Source: Volvariella volvacea V23
Lineage: Eukaryota > Basidiomycota > Agaricomycetes > Agaricales > Pluteaceae
Length of the DNA: 64,000 nucleotides
NCBI GenBank assembly: GCA_000349905.1
Contig: KB722748.1
Location: 763,370 to 827,369 of the forward strand
Direction of reading: 5' to 3'
Shown here: piece by piece, positions 36,163 through 48,116 of the stretch
How positions within the stretch are numbered: the first letter of the stretch is position 1
How the letters are laid out: each line of letters opens with the position of its first letter
Made by a program: the position numbers and the translations under genes
Notes under the pieces: model-generated
Told to the model about the DNA's origin: nothing
Databases searched by the model: none
The model's input: the letters and a program-made list of their open reading frames with translations, nothing else

Positions 36163-36673
36163 TAGATAGCAAAAGCAATAGCATTGGGGCTATCTGAGAC
36201 AACTGCTGACCTTGGCATCACTACTACCACTATCACTTCCTCCACCTTCTCTCCTCTCCTTCTTCCTTTTGTTTCTCTCTCTCTTTCTGCCACTTATTCA
36301 ACCAGTGACCCAGTTTGGTACAATAACATTTGTGGGTGGGCTTAGCTTTTATAGCCTTTATTGCATTAACCATGTTAGAAGACTTTTGGTAAGCCTCTTT
36401 ATTGAGGATGTAGGCCTTGATCTGGGTATAGTTCATCTCCACATTCTCCTCAGAGAAGCCTGTGTAAGCCTGAATAATGATATAATATGAATTAGAAAGA
36501 AAGTAGAGAACATTCATCAGAAACAATCCAAATGTATAATAATGTATTATTATATATAACTAGCAGTAATCAGAGGTAATGTCTATAAATTACACTATTA
36601 CCTGAATTGCCTTAGATTATCAGATTTTATACAAGTTTCCTGTATAATTGTGTTTTATCATCATGACATTATT

Positions 36674-37381
36674 TGTTGGGGAAAATGTGAATACTCAAAG
36701 GAATTACTGTTTCTTTAAGAATTAATTTAAGATTCTATTCCCAAGCAAAGAATCTTTAAAGCTGGGGAATAGGTGGCAAGAGCAGTACAGTATATATACT
36801 ACTCGAAGATAAATAAAGATAAATTAAGGGGTATAATCTCTCTGGTGGAGAAAAGTGGGGGGGAGGTAAGAATGAAAGTATCTGAGTGAGAGTCCTGAGC
36901 AAAGAGTGTAGCACACAGACCAGGGGATGCGTAAGCTGGGTTGGCATGTATGCGTAAGCCCATGTCATGCACACTCAATGTGGGAGTGGATGGAGTCATA
37001 TGAAGGCATAACTAATCTTCTGACTCGACACATGTTCATCTAGAACAAGATTGAGTCATCGGGTGTAATAAAGAACAAAGAGTATACCATATGTAGGAAA
37101 GCGGAGATGGGTAGAGTGGGAATGGGTATGGATGAATGGATGTGTGTAGGTAAAGGTGGTGTGTAAGAGGGAAATAAGGTAATACATATTATGTATCGAA
37201 GATATGATAAAGAGGGTATAGTAGAAAAGGAAAAGACAAGAGGAATGAAATAATGAGGATGCTTGGTGGGCATCTGGATGTGGGTGTGGACGCTTGGTTG
37301 GTGCCTATTGATGATGTGTAGACACTTGGTGGGCGTCTGAATGTCAGGCATTTATGTCAGGGGCTCTTACGAGTTCTGACA
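36674..37381 (-). repeat. Solo LTR, copy 1 (708 bp)
   Basis: Flanked by the 5 bp duplication TTATT (36669-36673 and 37382-37386). Read on the minus strand it starts TGTCAGAACTCGTAAGAGCC and ends in CCCCAACA, so it has TG..CA ends. It is the reverse-oriented relative of the LTRs at 38308 and 50515. No internal retroelement sequence adjoins it. Confidence 0.9.
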
Positions 37382-38307
37382 TTATTTAATAATTGCCACA
37401 GAATTACCATTTATTACTATTTATTGCCACTTATATTAGTAGTAATAAGTGATAATGGGCAATCACTAGATAGCAATTACTGCTCATTACCACCCATCAC
37501 CACCCAATTGGTTGTAATAGGTAGCAATGAGTAGCAGTTAAGTGGCAATTACCACAAATTACACATTATTATACATTATTACACAAATTAGTCTGATTAA
37601 AAATTAAACAACAAATAGTTACATCAATCATCCTAATAGCTATAATTACATAAAGCTGAATCACAACAAATGTATATTGCAAGCCTATATAAATACATGC
37701 AGTATACATACAAATTTAAGTACAATAGACAAATATATATATAAAGCAGAGATAAAAGAAAAGAGGAAAACAAAAAGTATAAAGATAATGGAGTCATAAA
37801 AAAGGGGGAAAAAAAGAAGAAAGAAGAAAACATACAGTAGTAGTTAAGAGCAAGGAGGCAGCCTAGTGGTGTGATAAAGGTTTAGCAAAGCATGAAAAAG
37901 TACTACTAAGCAAATCTCCACATCAAAGACATCAAGTCTTATATTTGTATATAAGCTGGCTTGCTCAATTCTTCACCAATCCACATGATTTTATAGTTAA
38001 TCTTGACTAAATCCCTGAGTAGAATCTACTTACTTATACTATTTTTGTATAAAGCTAGTATTTTCTTCATACAATGTAAATATTTTTTAAATGTGCTAAA
38101 ATACAAGAAACATAAATATCTTGATAGATTCTCTACAGAATTCTAAGATGTGCAAGAGAAATATTTTTCTCCAATATATATATATATATATATATGAGTT
38201 TACTTCACAGTTTGAATATGTGAGTAAACAAACTTGCTATGCAGGCTTTTATGCATTTTGTACTCTAATGTAGCATGTCAATAGGATATATTAGCTTAAA
38301 AGGATTC
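37382..38307. other. AT-rich gene-free region between two opposed solo LTRs
   Basis: It contains short irregular repeats of the kind ATTACCA/CAATTACC around 37390-37580 and a (TA)n microsatellite at about 38174-38194. No gene is visible. The region is very poor in CpG. Confidence 0.6.
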
Positions 38308-39066
38308 TGTCAGGGCTCGTAAGAGCCCCTGACATAAACACCCGACCAACAGACGCCAACCAAGCATCCACACACCTCCCATAGGCGCCGACCAAGCATC
38401 TACATTACACACAGGCGCCCACCAAGCATCCTCATTGTTTCATTTCTCTCTTCTTTCTTCCTTTTTCGATATATCCTTTTCATTATATCTTCGATACATA
38501 ATACATATTACCCCATCTCCTTCTTACACACTGATATTACCTACACACATCCGTTCATCCGTACCCTACACCCCCATCTACGATACCCGTTCCCACCTTA
38601 CCCATCTCCGCCTTTCACTTATGGTATACCCTTTGTCCCTTATTGTGTCCGATGATTTGATCTTGTCCTAGATGGACATGTGTTGAGTCAGACAACCGAT
38701 TATGATCTCATATGACTCCGTCCATTCCCACATTGACTGTGCATGACACGGGCTTATGCGTACATGCCGACCCAGCTTACGCGTCCCCTGGTCTGTGTGC
38801 TACACTCTTCGCTCAGAACTCCCACTTTCTTACTTTCATTCTTACCCTCTCACTTCTCTTCACCAGAGAGATTATATCCTTTTATTTATCTTTATTTATC
38901 CTCGAGTAGTATATATACCATACTGCTCTTGCTACCTATTCCCCAGCTTTAAAGATTCTTCGCTTGGGAATAGGTAAGCAACTACGAGCTAGCCTCTTCT
39001 TTACACACCCTTACTTACTATTCTTCGCTTGGAAATAGAATCTGAGTATTCGCTTTTTCCTCAACA
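38308..39066 (+). repeat. Solo LTR, copy 2 (759 bp), best preserved
   Basis: Flanked by the 5 bp duplication GATTC (38303-38307 and 39067-39071). It begins TGTCAGGGCTCGTAAGAGCC, whose first 27 bases form a near-perfect hairpin, and ends CCTCAACA. At 38351-38440 there are three 30-base tandem units sharing ACCAAGCATC. It has more CpG than copies 1 and 3. Confidence 0.92.
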
Positions 39067-40879
39067 GATTCTAAACCTGTATAAACTATAGCCATAATAG
39101 CTTTTCTTTAGGAATAAGATATTTTAGTATATTCAATATGTAAAAAAGCCCTAAATGCCAATATTATTATTTTTTACAAAGTGTAATTTAGTATATTTAA
39201 TATATAAAAGTACTCCAAATACATATATTACCACCACTTACTACTAATTACCATCAATTACTTCAAATTACACACATTACCACAAATTACACAAGTCATG
39301 GTAATTTTAGGCCAATTATACTATATTACTCATTTGGATTTTTCTTGATGTTTATTCCAAATGTGCAGGGGTCAACACAGTATTTAGTGCCTGTAAGGCT
39401 TGAACAAAGTTTCTTGAGCAAAAATACAAGAAGAGAACAGTAAACACAGCTATCATATACTGGTGCCAGCTTCTGTTATATGATTTCAATGATTGTACCC
39501 TCTTTATTGACCAATTCAATATGCTCAAGATAATTCTAGTGAAATCTCATGAGAGAATGGTGAATGGTCTAGATAATGTCCTTGCCCTTGGTGTCCTTGA
39601 CCATTTCTTTGGTCAGCAGTGTCTCAGTTGTCCTGAGTGAAAGTGGTTGGACAGGTGTAAGTGCCTTGAATAACTTGCCAGGCAGCATTACTCTCAAGCA
39701 AAGCATGTATGTGAATTGCTCATTGAGAGTGGTTATCATTCAATAATTAGTGGGCAAGAAATCAAGAAATGAAGGCATATAGACTAGTGTCTTAGGAACT
39801 GGGTATACACTATATCTCAAGCTTTTGGCAACATTTGGGTGATATTATTCTTTATAGAAACCTTAATTTGTTATCCTTGTACAGCATTCTTTCAAGATAT
39901 ATTTTGACAATGTTTTGTATTGTAGATGCAATTCACACGAAAATAGATTTCAGTTAGACATTACAATGTAATATGCCTTGAAATGATATATGAATTTTTA
40001 TAGAATTTTTTGCCTACAACTAAGACTGTTATTGCCTTTGCAAATGGGCAATGTCTAGTAAACCATAATTTCAAAGGACAATTTTTTGGCAGGTAATGCT
40101 CATTCCCAATATATAGTTATCTAACTTGAATCATCTGCAACCTTGATAACAAGATTGAGGTGTCTGTTGATCCATCTGGCACCAAGACACCCCTTCCTTC
40201 TGTCTCTAATGTACTCATCGATGTACTCTGCGGCACCAGTTGCCCTCAACACCTTAGCAAATGCAGTATGGATAGCAAGATACCAGGGATCAAGTGGAGG
40301 AACAGAGAAATTGCTTCAAAAATCAACAGGTAATATCACTCAATAAAGGAAATTGGAATTTGGTAATGTAGCAGTCTTGGACTTCCTGACAAGTTGTGAG
40401 ATAACCAACTAGTCCTTGCAAATATCATCACTCACTGTGGGTTCAAAATACTCTGAAAAATTACCAAATGCATCATGCCCATTGGAACATAAGAGGATGG
40501 CATTGGTGGTCATTGATTCCATCTCCAATTAACTGTTGAATGGAGACGGCAGTCCAATTCTTTATGAGGACCCATGTTACGGCTGAAAAATGCTATTGCT
40601 TCGTCATCAGCACTGATGATGAGCACAACTGCATATGATGCACATTTACAATGTCGTCCCTGTCATTTAACGTGAAGTTGTTCAAGGAGAAGGGTATAAT
40701 TGCGAAACCTCAAGACTATAAGGGGTCAACGGAGATTCCGGGGGAGGTCGGAGATCGAGAGACGTCTTCCTATCCATTCTTTGATTACTGTGTAATGTGC
40801 AGCGGAAATTTTGTCTTTCACAAATCTGCAACAATCAAGTCTTAATCACTCAAAAAGCAAACGTGAAAGCCTGACTTGC
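39067..40879. other. AT-rich region with at most eroded coding traces
   Basis: No intact gene. On the minus strand about 40340-40145 reads as protein-like sequence (PPLDPWYLAIHTAFAKVLRA, then GAAEYIDEYIRDRR) that may be a relic of a repetitive or HNH-like fungal gene; I am not sure. Around 39235-39310 there are repeats of the ATTACCA type similar to those at 37.4 kb. Confidence 0.3.
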
Positions 40880-41423
40880 CTAAGTCTTATTGGACAGTTC
40901 CGTCTCTACCATAGCTTTCATAGCTTCCAGTTCCTCGCAGGGTGTTTTTTCTTCAGATGGTTCAACGGTGTGAACATTTCCTGCGGTTTTCACCTGTGGC
41001 AATGATAGGTATTCAAAGGTCTTATTGGTGGAGTGACGAATCGTGTGTTGAAACCATGCCTCAAACTTTCTTGCTCTAACAGGAGGCATAAATTGCGCCA
41101 GCAGTATACCTCTCGCCAGTGACACTTCTGCCTGGGATAAGGTCTTTTCCTGCATAGTCAAGCAAGGAATCCAATAAAACCCCCACGTAAACTGTACAGT
41201 CCCGATACGAGTGAAGCACAACTTCTCGAGTGCTCTTTGCAATCAAGCGGGCTTCATCAACAAGTACTGAGGTTGGTGGTCCTTGATCACCGATGACTGC
41301 CTCTATTTCAAATTCTTCAAAGCTGAGAACGGAGCCAGAGGAGCTCGCTGCTGTTTGATGAGTGAAGGGCTGATTGTAGGGTCTCAGTGGATGCAGTACG
41401 TAAGCAGAACATTGCTTAGTCAA
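40880..41423 (-). CDS. Possible small gene of unknown function, 5' end unresolved
   Basis: Two overlapping open stretches on the minus strand look protein-like. The first (about 41423-41190) contains SFEEFEIEAVIGDQGPPTSV and DEARLIAKSTREVVLHSYRD. The second (about 41140-40880) contains EKTLSQAEVSLARGILLAQF and KFEAWFQHTIRHSTNKTFEY and ends in a stop. A short intron ending CTTGACTATGCAG (acceptor near 41147) would join them. No ATG was found in frame for the first exon, so the start lies in a further exon or the model is wrong. The region abuts the prp6 start. Family not recognised. Confidence 0.35.
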
Positions 41424-41479
41424 CCAGCCAGACGAGCTCTACAACTGACACACACAGCGCGACCTGACATCCATTCATC

Positions 41480-44400
41480 ATGGCGTCCAAAAACAATAAC
41501 AAGCTGGCATTTTTGTCTATGCCTGCGCCGGCGTCCTATGTCGCCGGTCTTGGTAGAGGGTCCGTTCTTCAACGTCAGCATCGTGGTTCAATGGCTGACT
41601 CAATGACAGTGCCTCTGGTTTTACTACACGGTCAGATATTGGTCCTGCCCGGGAGGGACCCTCCGCAGAAGTAGTTGCGTGGGTAGCTTTTCCTACCCAT
41701 ATATTATCTCAGCTTACCATTACCACAGGGAGGCACAAATGCGTCGCGGTGAAGAACCAGAAGTGGACGCGGAACAATTCCAAGATCCAGATAATGAATA
41801 CGGCCTATTCGCTGGAATGACATACGAAGCAGATGATGAGGAAGCGGATAGGATATACGAAAAAGTTGATGAAGCAATGGACGCTAGACGAAAGGCGAGG
41901 AGGTGTGTTCGACATCACCTGGTCAGTAGCACTCATAGCATCCTCTGACTACCTTCAACATTATTTTCTTCCTAGAGAAGCGGTGGAAGCAGAAGCATTA
42001 GCTAAACATCGTGCAGAGCGACCGAAGATTCAGCAACAATTTGCAGATTTAAAGCGTGGTCTGTCGGCAGTCACGGATGAGGAATGGGAGAGTATACCTG
42101 AAGTTGGAAATCTCACACGGAGAAAACGGCGAAAGGAGGAAAGGTCGTTTGTCGTGCCTGATAGCGTTCTCGTCGGGGATCGTGCAAAGAATGAATACGA
42201 GAATTCCTTGGATTCTCGCCAGCAAACTGTAGGTTTGAATTTGATAATCTGCTACTTTCCTGACTAACATGGTTTACAGGCTGGCGGTTTCGAGACCCCT
42301 GCTGATTCAGGTACCTTGACTAACTTTGTGGAAATTGGACAAGCTCGTGACAAAATTCTGTCCCTCAAGCTCGACCAGCTATCTGGAACTACGACGTCAT
42401 CCGGACTTGCAACTTCTGTGGATCCAAAAGGCTACCTTACCTCGCTCGATAGTGTGGTCATCAAAACCGATGCAGAAATCGGCGATATCAAGCGTGCTCG
42501 AATGCTTTTTGATTCGCTTGTCAAATCTAACCCCAAGCACGCACCTGGGTGGATTGCCGCTGCTTGCCTGGAAGAACATGCAGGCAGAATGGCTGTGGCG
42601 CGAAAAATTATCAAAGCAGGATGTGAGATGTGCCCAAAGAATGAGGATGTGTGGTTAGAGGCTGCACGACTACATGTAAGGGGTCTTGGAATTGCTGCGG
42701 TAATCATGTCTGACGGGAACTCCAATAGAATACTGATGACGCTAAGATCATTCTCGCTAACGCCGTTCAACATGTTGGCCAAAGCGTCAAAATATGGCTC
42801 GCTGCCGCAGATCTTGAACAAAATGTTCAAGCAAAACGACGAGTGCTTCGTAAAGGTATAATTGCTATTCCTTCTGCTGTGGGCAGTTATTGAGGATAAT
42901 TCATTAGCTGTCGAATACATCCCTAATTCTGTGCGACTATGGAAAGAGACAGTTAATCTTGAGGACAACCCCACCGATGCCCGTGTTATTCTCGCCCGCG
43001 CAGTTGAGGTAATCCCCCTGTCTGTTGAATTGTGGCTTGCCCTCGCTCGACTAGAAACACCATCCCGAGCCAAGGCGGTTCTGAACAAGGCTCGTAAAGC
43101 AGTTCCTACAAGTCATGAAATTTGGATTGCCGCTGGTCGGTTGCTTGAGCAGGAAATCATGATGGACGGGGCAAACCAAGCAGATCTAAGAAAGCAGACT
43201 GAGGAACTGGAGAAGGTTGATAAGACTATTGAGGCTGGTGTCCGGGAATTGCGAAAACACCAAGTCTTGTTGACGAGAGAGCAATGGCTGAAAGAGGCCG
43301 AGAAATGTGAGAGTGAAGGATCACTTCGGACGTGTGAAGCTATCGTGAAGGCCACGGTTGCGATGGAGTTGGAGGAAGAGGATCGACTGGATATATGGGT
43401 TGGCGACGTGGAAAGCGCAGAAAGTAGGGGGATGACAGGAACTGCAAGAGCAATCTTGGCGTATGCACTTAAAGTCTATCCTGAAAAGAAGCATCTGTGG
43501 AGACGCGCTGCAGACTTGGAGAAGGCGCACGGAACGAGGTGCGTTTGTGTATGCATGAATGCTATAACAATGCTCACGTAGATTTCCTCCAGGGAGTCTT
43601 TAGACGCTATCCTCAGCCAAGCTGTGCGCCATTGTCCACAGGCCGAGGTCCTGTGGTTGATGGCTGCCAAAGAGAAGTGGCTCGCAGGGGATGTACCTGC
43701 TGCTCGCGAAGTACTAGAACGTGCATTCAAGGCCAATCCAGAGAGTGAGCAGATATGGTTGGCTGCTGTGAAACTCGAGGCAGAGAACGGAGAGTTGGGT
43801 GTTGCACGAGAACTTCTTATTCGTGCTCGGACAATTGCCGATACAGAACGGGTCCGTGGCTATCTCTTGTGTGTAGTTGCATAGTCAAACGCTCACCTTG
43901 GTGTTTAATAGATCTGGATGAAATCCGCTGTTTTTGAGCGGCAGCAAGGCCAAATCGATGCTGCTCTTCAGACACTCCAAGCCGCCCTCACGAAATTCCC
44001 CAAGTTCGCAAAATTGTACATGATCCAAGGTCAAATATACCAGGCACAAAACAACTTCCCGGCAGCACGTGCCGCATTTGCTACCGGTTATAAGGCTTGT
44101 CCCAAGGAGCCAACTCTTTGGATTCTTGCTAGCCGACTTGAAGAGGCTGATGGGAAGAGTATAAAAGCCCGAGCGTTGCTGGAGAAAGCAAGACTGGTGA
44201 ACCCTAATACAGATACGCTATGGGCTGAAGCCATTGGGGTGGAAGAGCGATCCGGTGGTGCTGCTCAGGCGAAGGCGATGTTAGCACGAGCGTTGCAAGA
44301 TTGTCCTACGTCTGGATTATTGTGGAGTCTGGCGATATGGGCTGAGCCAAGACCAACCAGAAAGGCTCGGAGTGTTGATGCGTTAAAGAAGAGTGCAGAT

Positions 44401-44700
44401 AACCCTATTATAATATGCACCGTTGCAAGACTGTTCTGGGCAGAGAGGAAGATTGAGAAGGCAAGACAGTGGTTTGAGCGTAGTGTAGCTACGGATAAGG
44501 ATTTGGGAGACACTTGGGGCTGGTGGTTGAAGTTTGAACGACAACATGGGGTAGAGGAACAGAGGGAAATTGTTCGAGCAAGATGTGTTGCTGCTGACCC
44601 TCATCATTCGCCAGTGTGGCAGTCAATAGCGAAGGACGACAAACATGCAAGAAGGAGCGTTAGGGAGATACTAGAGCTTGTTGCTGATAGTTTGCATTGA
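41480..44700 (+). CDS. PRP6: Pre-mRNA splicing factor Prp6 (U4/U6.U5 tri-snRNP protein, PRPF6)
   Basis: A multi-exon gene starting at ATGGCGTCCAAAAAC (41480). Prp6 bridges U5 and U4/U6 in the tri-snRNP. The N-terminal PRP1 domain is clear: [17 protein letters not shown], then [15 protein letters not shown] across an intron (acceptor near 41610), [38 protein letters not shown] and FVVPDSVLV. Many HAT/TPR-like helical repeats follow to the end, for example [42 protein letters not shown] and [14 protein letters not shown]. The stop is at 44698-44700. Several GT-AG introns of about 50-60 bp are visible near 41560, 41905, 42230, 42675, 43540 and 43865. It is convergent with rpn7. Confidence 0.95.
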
Positions 44701-44819
44701 TAGGTCATTTTAATGCCATCGTGATTTAGCAAACCCCGGCGGTGCCAATGCTCGCGCCGCTATTAGGTCTAGTTGTGCAGGATGAATTGATTAAGGAAAT
44801 GGGTAGTATACAATGCAGA

Positions 44820-46290
44820 TTAATACAACACTTTGCTAAGCCTCTGGACGGAATTAAGGAGTATATCTCCCTGCTTGACCACTGTTTCATATTGCGCAGT
44901 TTTGAGGGAAGGACGAGTTGTCTCAACGACACCATGAACCTTGTCGATCGAGGCGTGCAACCGGCCATTTGCTATAAATCGCGATAGCTCGCTAATTAAA
45001 GGATAAGGTGAGAATGGATGGGATGGACAGGATAGACGAGCGTACTTGTCCACAAATTCTACAGTGACACCAAAGGCACGACTAAGGCTTTCAAGAGTGA
45101 GGCTGCGGTAGGACTCTAACAGTTGACTGTATGCCAGTATGCGCATTTCTCGAACGTAATATCGGGCGTGAGGCGATAGGATCCGGGAGGGTATTAGGTA
45201 GGTTTGCTCAAGCGTGGCTGCGGGAACAGCTAAATCTACTGCAAGGGGATCTAGTGAGGCAAGACATACCAAGAGCCCTAAAGAACTGATCATAATGACA
45301 CTCATATAGATTCCTGATAAGATCACCAAGAACGGGGACTTCGGGTAAGACTTGGTTGACCTCTGGCGCGTTGATAATCTGATTCAATAGGGTTCAGTAA
45401 CTTTCAATGTAAATATAAGATTGCTGACCTTTTTCTTTAGATCCGGGCGTTTGAGTGTTAAAGTACCGGCGATGACTGTAAGGGCGACAAAGTCATTATA
45501 GGAGATGAGTTCAGTGGCAGTAAAAGTGGAGAGAGCGTCAATGAAGAGTTCTCCACCGCGTTTGAATTGGCGAATGGATAGCAGATTGAGCCCATGGTAT
45601 ACTTTGAGACGGTTCCGACGATCCCAATCGCCACCCTCTTCAATTAAGCTGCGGGTTGGCTAAGTTAATTGTGCGGGATACAGGCACATAAGACTCACGC
45701 CTCAGCCTTCTTTAGATTCTCCGTAATGAGTTGGTGATCTCCAAAGAAGAAGCCGATGCGGACAAGAGTCAGGACAATGTCAATGCGGGAACCAAGTCCT
45801 GGGGTTTTCTCGAGAGCCAGGTTTTGGGCCTCGATGGCGCGGTCCTGCCATTAAGTGAAGTTGTGAGCAAGCCAGTCGAAATAAATAGTGAACGAACCTT
45901 GTCACCAATGCGTGTCAAAAAGTTGGCCCTTGCCTTGAGCGCGTCCGATATTTCTGATTCTCCCTCGGTTGCCTGGGCCTCTGTTAATCTGTTGTCGAGC
46001 TTTTGGAGCTCCTCTGCGTTGTCCTTTTCCATAGACTCGAGGAGTAAGGGGTCAAAATCAATGCCTGATGGTGTAAGTGTTATAGCCCTATAGTATGGTG
46101 CCATCTCTGTGTCTGCGATCAATATCAATGAAACTAGCCATAGAAAAAAATGCATACTGTCGGTCTTGATCCCCTCGAGGAGTTGGGCAGTGGCATTCTG
46201 GTGGAGGTGCTGAAACCGTACGTTGGAGAGAAGGAAGAGCTGTTGGGGAAGATTGAGATTAGGGATGGGGAGAACGAGATCGTCGGCCAT
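44820..46290 (-). CDS. RPN7: 26S proteasome regulatory subunit Rpn7 (PCI protein, lid)
   Basis: A multi-exon gene starting at ATGGCCGACGATCTCG (46290) on the minus strand. Rpn7 is a structural PCI subunit of the 19S lid. Seen: [36 protein letters not shown] and [20 protein letters not shown], typical of the Rpn7/PSMD6 N-terminus; the middle helical repeats across several exons; and the C-terminal PCI part with [38 protein letters not shown] and [12 protein letters not shown] before the stop at 44820-44822. The intron inside the PCI segment (about 45050-44990) is GT-AG. It shares a short promoter with rpn6, another lid subunit, so co-regulation is likely. Confidence 0.93.
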
Positions 46291-46432
46291 GATGGCAAGG
46301 AGATGTCGAGGTCGTTGAAGTCGATGAGGTCGATGAGATTAGCGAGGTGGAACGCGTCATCGTGTTAGTGAAATTAATTCCCACGCCTCGACGCGTCATA
46401 TCGCTGCATCTTGATGTCCTCTTCACTCCACC
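46291..46432. promoter_or_regulatory. Bidirectional promoter of rpn7 and rpn6
   Basis: Only 142 bp separate the two divergent ATG codons. The 9-mer ACGCGTCAT occurs twice in the same orientation, at 46352-46360 and 46391-46399, 39 bp apart. It is a candidate binding site for a factor controlling both proteasome genes. That function is inferred, not known. Confidence 0.6.
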
Positions 46433-48116
46433 ATGTCCATCGCAGACACTCTCGCAAAAGCCGACTCCCTCGTCGCATCCGATCCTGCTGCGGCCGAGGC
46501 TCTCTACAAGCAAATCCTCGCAGCGCCTCGTGATGATAATACCCAGGATGAGCACGCCCAGTTCCTGAGGGACCAGGAGACGGCTCTCGTCAAACTGGGC
46601 GAGCTTTATCGTGACCAGAAGTAAGCAGAAATTCTAGTAGTACCACTTCATCTTCTGACGTTTGCATTCAGGAATGCAAAGTCTGTTGCTGAGGTCATCA
46701 CGCTGTCACGAGCCTTCATGTCGTCCACGGCGAAGGCCAAGACCGCGAAGCTCAGTATGTCCCAGTGCATACGCCATTGACCACCTACTCACTGTTTTTC
46801 AACCAAGTCCGCACTCTCCTCGACTTCTTTAATTCGGTTCCTAATAGTCAGCAAATCCAGATCGACACCCTCACCGACAATATTGCCTGGGCCAAGTCAG
46901 AGAAGCGCATTTTCCTCAAGCATAGTCTTGAGACCAGGCTCGCATCGTTACAACTTGAGACACAACAGTACAAGGCGGCTCTTGCACTCATCGATCAGCT
47001 ACTTATCGAGCTCAAGCGGCTGGACGACAAGATGATTCTAACAGAAGTTCACCTATTGGAGAGCAGGGTATACCGGGGGGTTGGGAACTTTGCCAAAGCA
47101 AAGGCAAGCGCACAATCCGTCTTCCCACATAATTTGACCATTGAGAACTTACCAGGCGTCGCTAACTTCATCGCGTACCGCTGCCAATTCGATATATTGC
47201 CCCCCTCATCTCCAAGCTGCACTCGATCTCCAAGCCGGAATCCTCCACGCCGAGGACAAAGACTATACTACGGCCTACTCTTACTTCTTCGAGGCATTTG
47301 AAAACCTCTCCTCACAGGGTGATGATAGCGCTTTGACAGCTCTGAAGTACATGCTATTATGCAAAGTCATGCTAAATTTGGTGCGGTCAATCACCTTCAC
47401 TTTTTCTCTAACTGATATCCATTTTTGATAGCCAGAAGATGTAACTTCTCTACTTACAATTAAACTCGCCGTCAAGTATGCTCAACTACGAGAGGTCGAA
47501 AGCATGCGGGCCATTGCCCGGGCTCATCAAGCTCGTAATTTGGCCGAATTTGAAAAAGCGCTCCGTGATTACCAGCATGGTGAGTGGTCACCTTTTATAT
47601 CAATAATTAATCGCTCATTCGTTGTCGCAGAACTTTCCTCTGATCCAACAATCCGCTCCCATCTTGCCGCACTATACGACACCCTCCTTGAACAAAACCT
47701 TCTCCGCATCATTGAGCCCTATTCTGTTGTTGAAATTGATCACGTTGCTGAGCTAGTAGGGCAAGGGAGACAAGCTGTGGAAGCCAAGTGCGTTCTTCGG
47801 ATTAGCGATTCGGTTGCATCGTCCTTACCCATAGTGCAGACTATCGCAAATGATCCTTGATAAGATTTTCTATGGTGTGCTTGACCAAGGTAGAGGATGC
47901 GTACTTGTGTACAATGAGCCAGAGACTGATGTACGTGACCTAAACCACCGAGCAATTATGTGACTGACATTAGTTATAGAATACCTATGGTGCAGCAATT
48001 GATACTCTAGAACAGGTTGCAAAGGTGGTGGATTCATTGTATGCCAAGGCAAGTATTGTCTGTCTTGTTTTATAACTAAGTGTTTACTTTGCCTATAGAG
48101 TGTAAAAATTGCATAG
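46433..48116 (+). CDS. RPN6: 26S proteasome regulatory subunit Rpn6 (PCI protein, lid)
   Basis: Nine exons (46433-46620, 46672-46754, 46808-47103, 47156-47380, 47432-47579, 47631-47787, 47840-47930, 47980-48048, 48099-48116) give 424 residues, the usual length. Rpn6 clamps the lid to the 20S core and base. Seen: [11 protein letters not shown] near the start; [59 protein letters not shown], a family signature; the PCI part with [20 protein letters not shown] and [14 protein letters not shown]; and a C-terminal helix [16 protein letters not shown]. Two introns, 47104-47155 and 48049-48098, use GC donors (GCAAGC and GCAAGT). The last exon is 18 bases. Confidence 0.95.

Larger units (their letters stand above)
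34376..36526 (-). pseudogene. Copia-type gag-pol fragment, split by a Tc1 insertion
   Basis: Reading leftward, 36526-36163 has a gag C-terminus with a degenerate zinc knuckle (CYCTKLGHWLNKW) and a Lys/Glu-rich tail. After the inserted element, 34642-34376 continues as a Copia protease region (CWMLNSSCLHHVTH, then ITLGDRSTILYLGEGTV, then LTNVLYALNVEYHFI). If the Tc1 element and one copy of the TA are ignored, the two halves are in one continuous frame. The protease active site, expected to be D-S/T-G, reads NSS, so it is dead. Most of pol and both LTRs are missing. Confidence 0.75.

Noticed and set aside
38351..38440. Three regular 30-base repeats, CRISPR-like at first sight
   Set aside because: The repeats are adjacent degenerate units inside an LTR in a eukaryotic genome, without conserved repeat/spacer alternation or cas genes.
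34340..40650. One large composite transposon bounded by the two opposed LTRs at 36674 and 38308
   Set aside because: Each LTR has its own different 5 bp duplication, so they are independent solo insertions and not the ends of one element.
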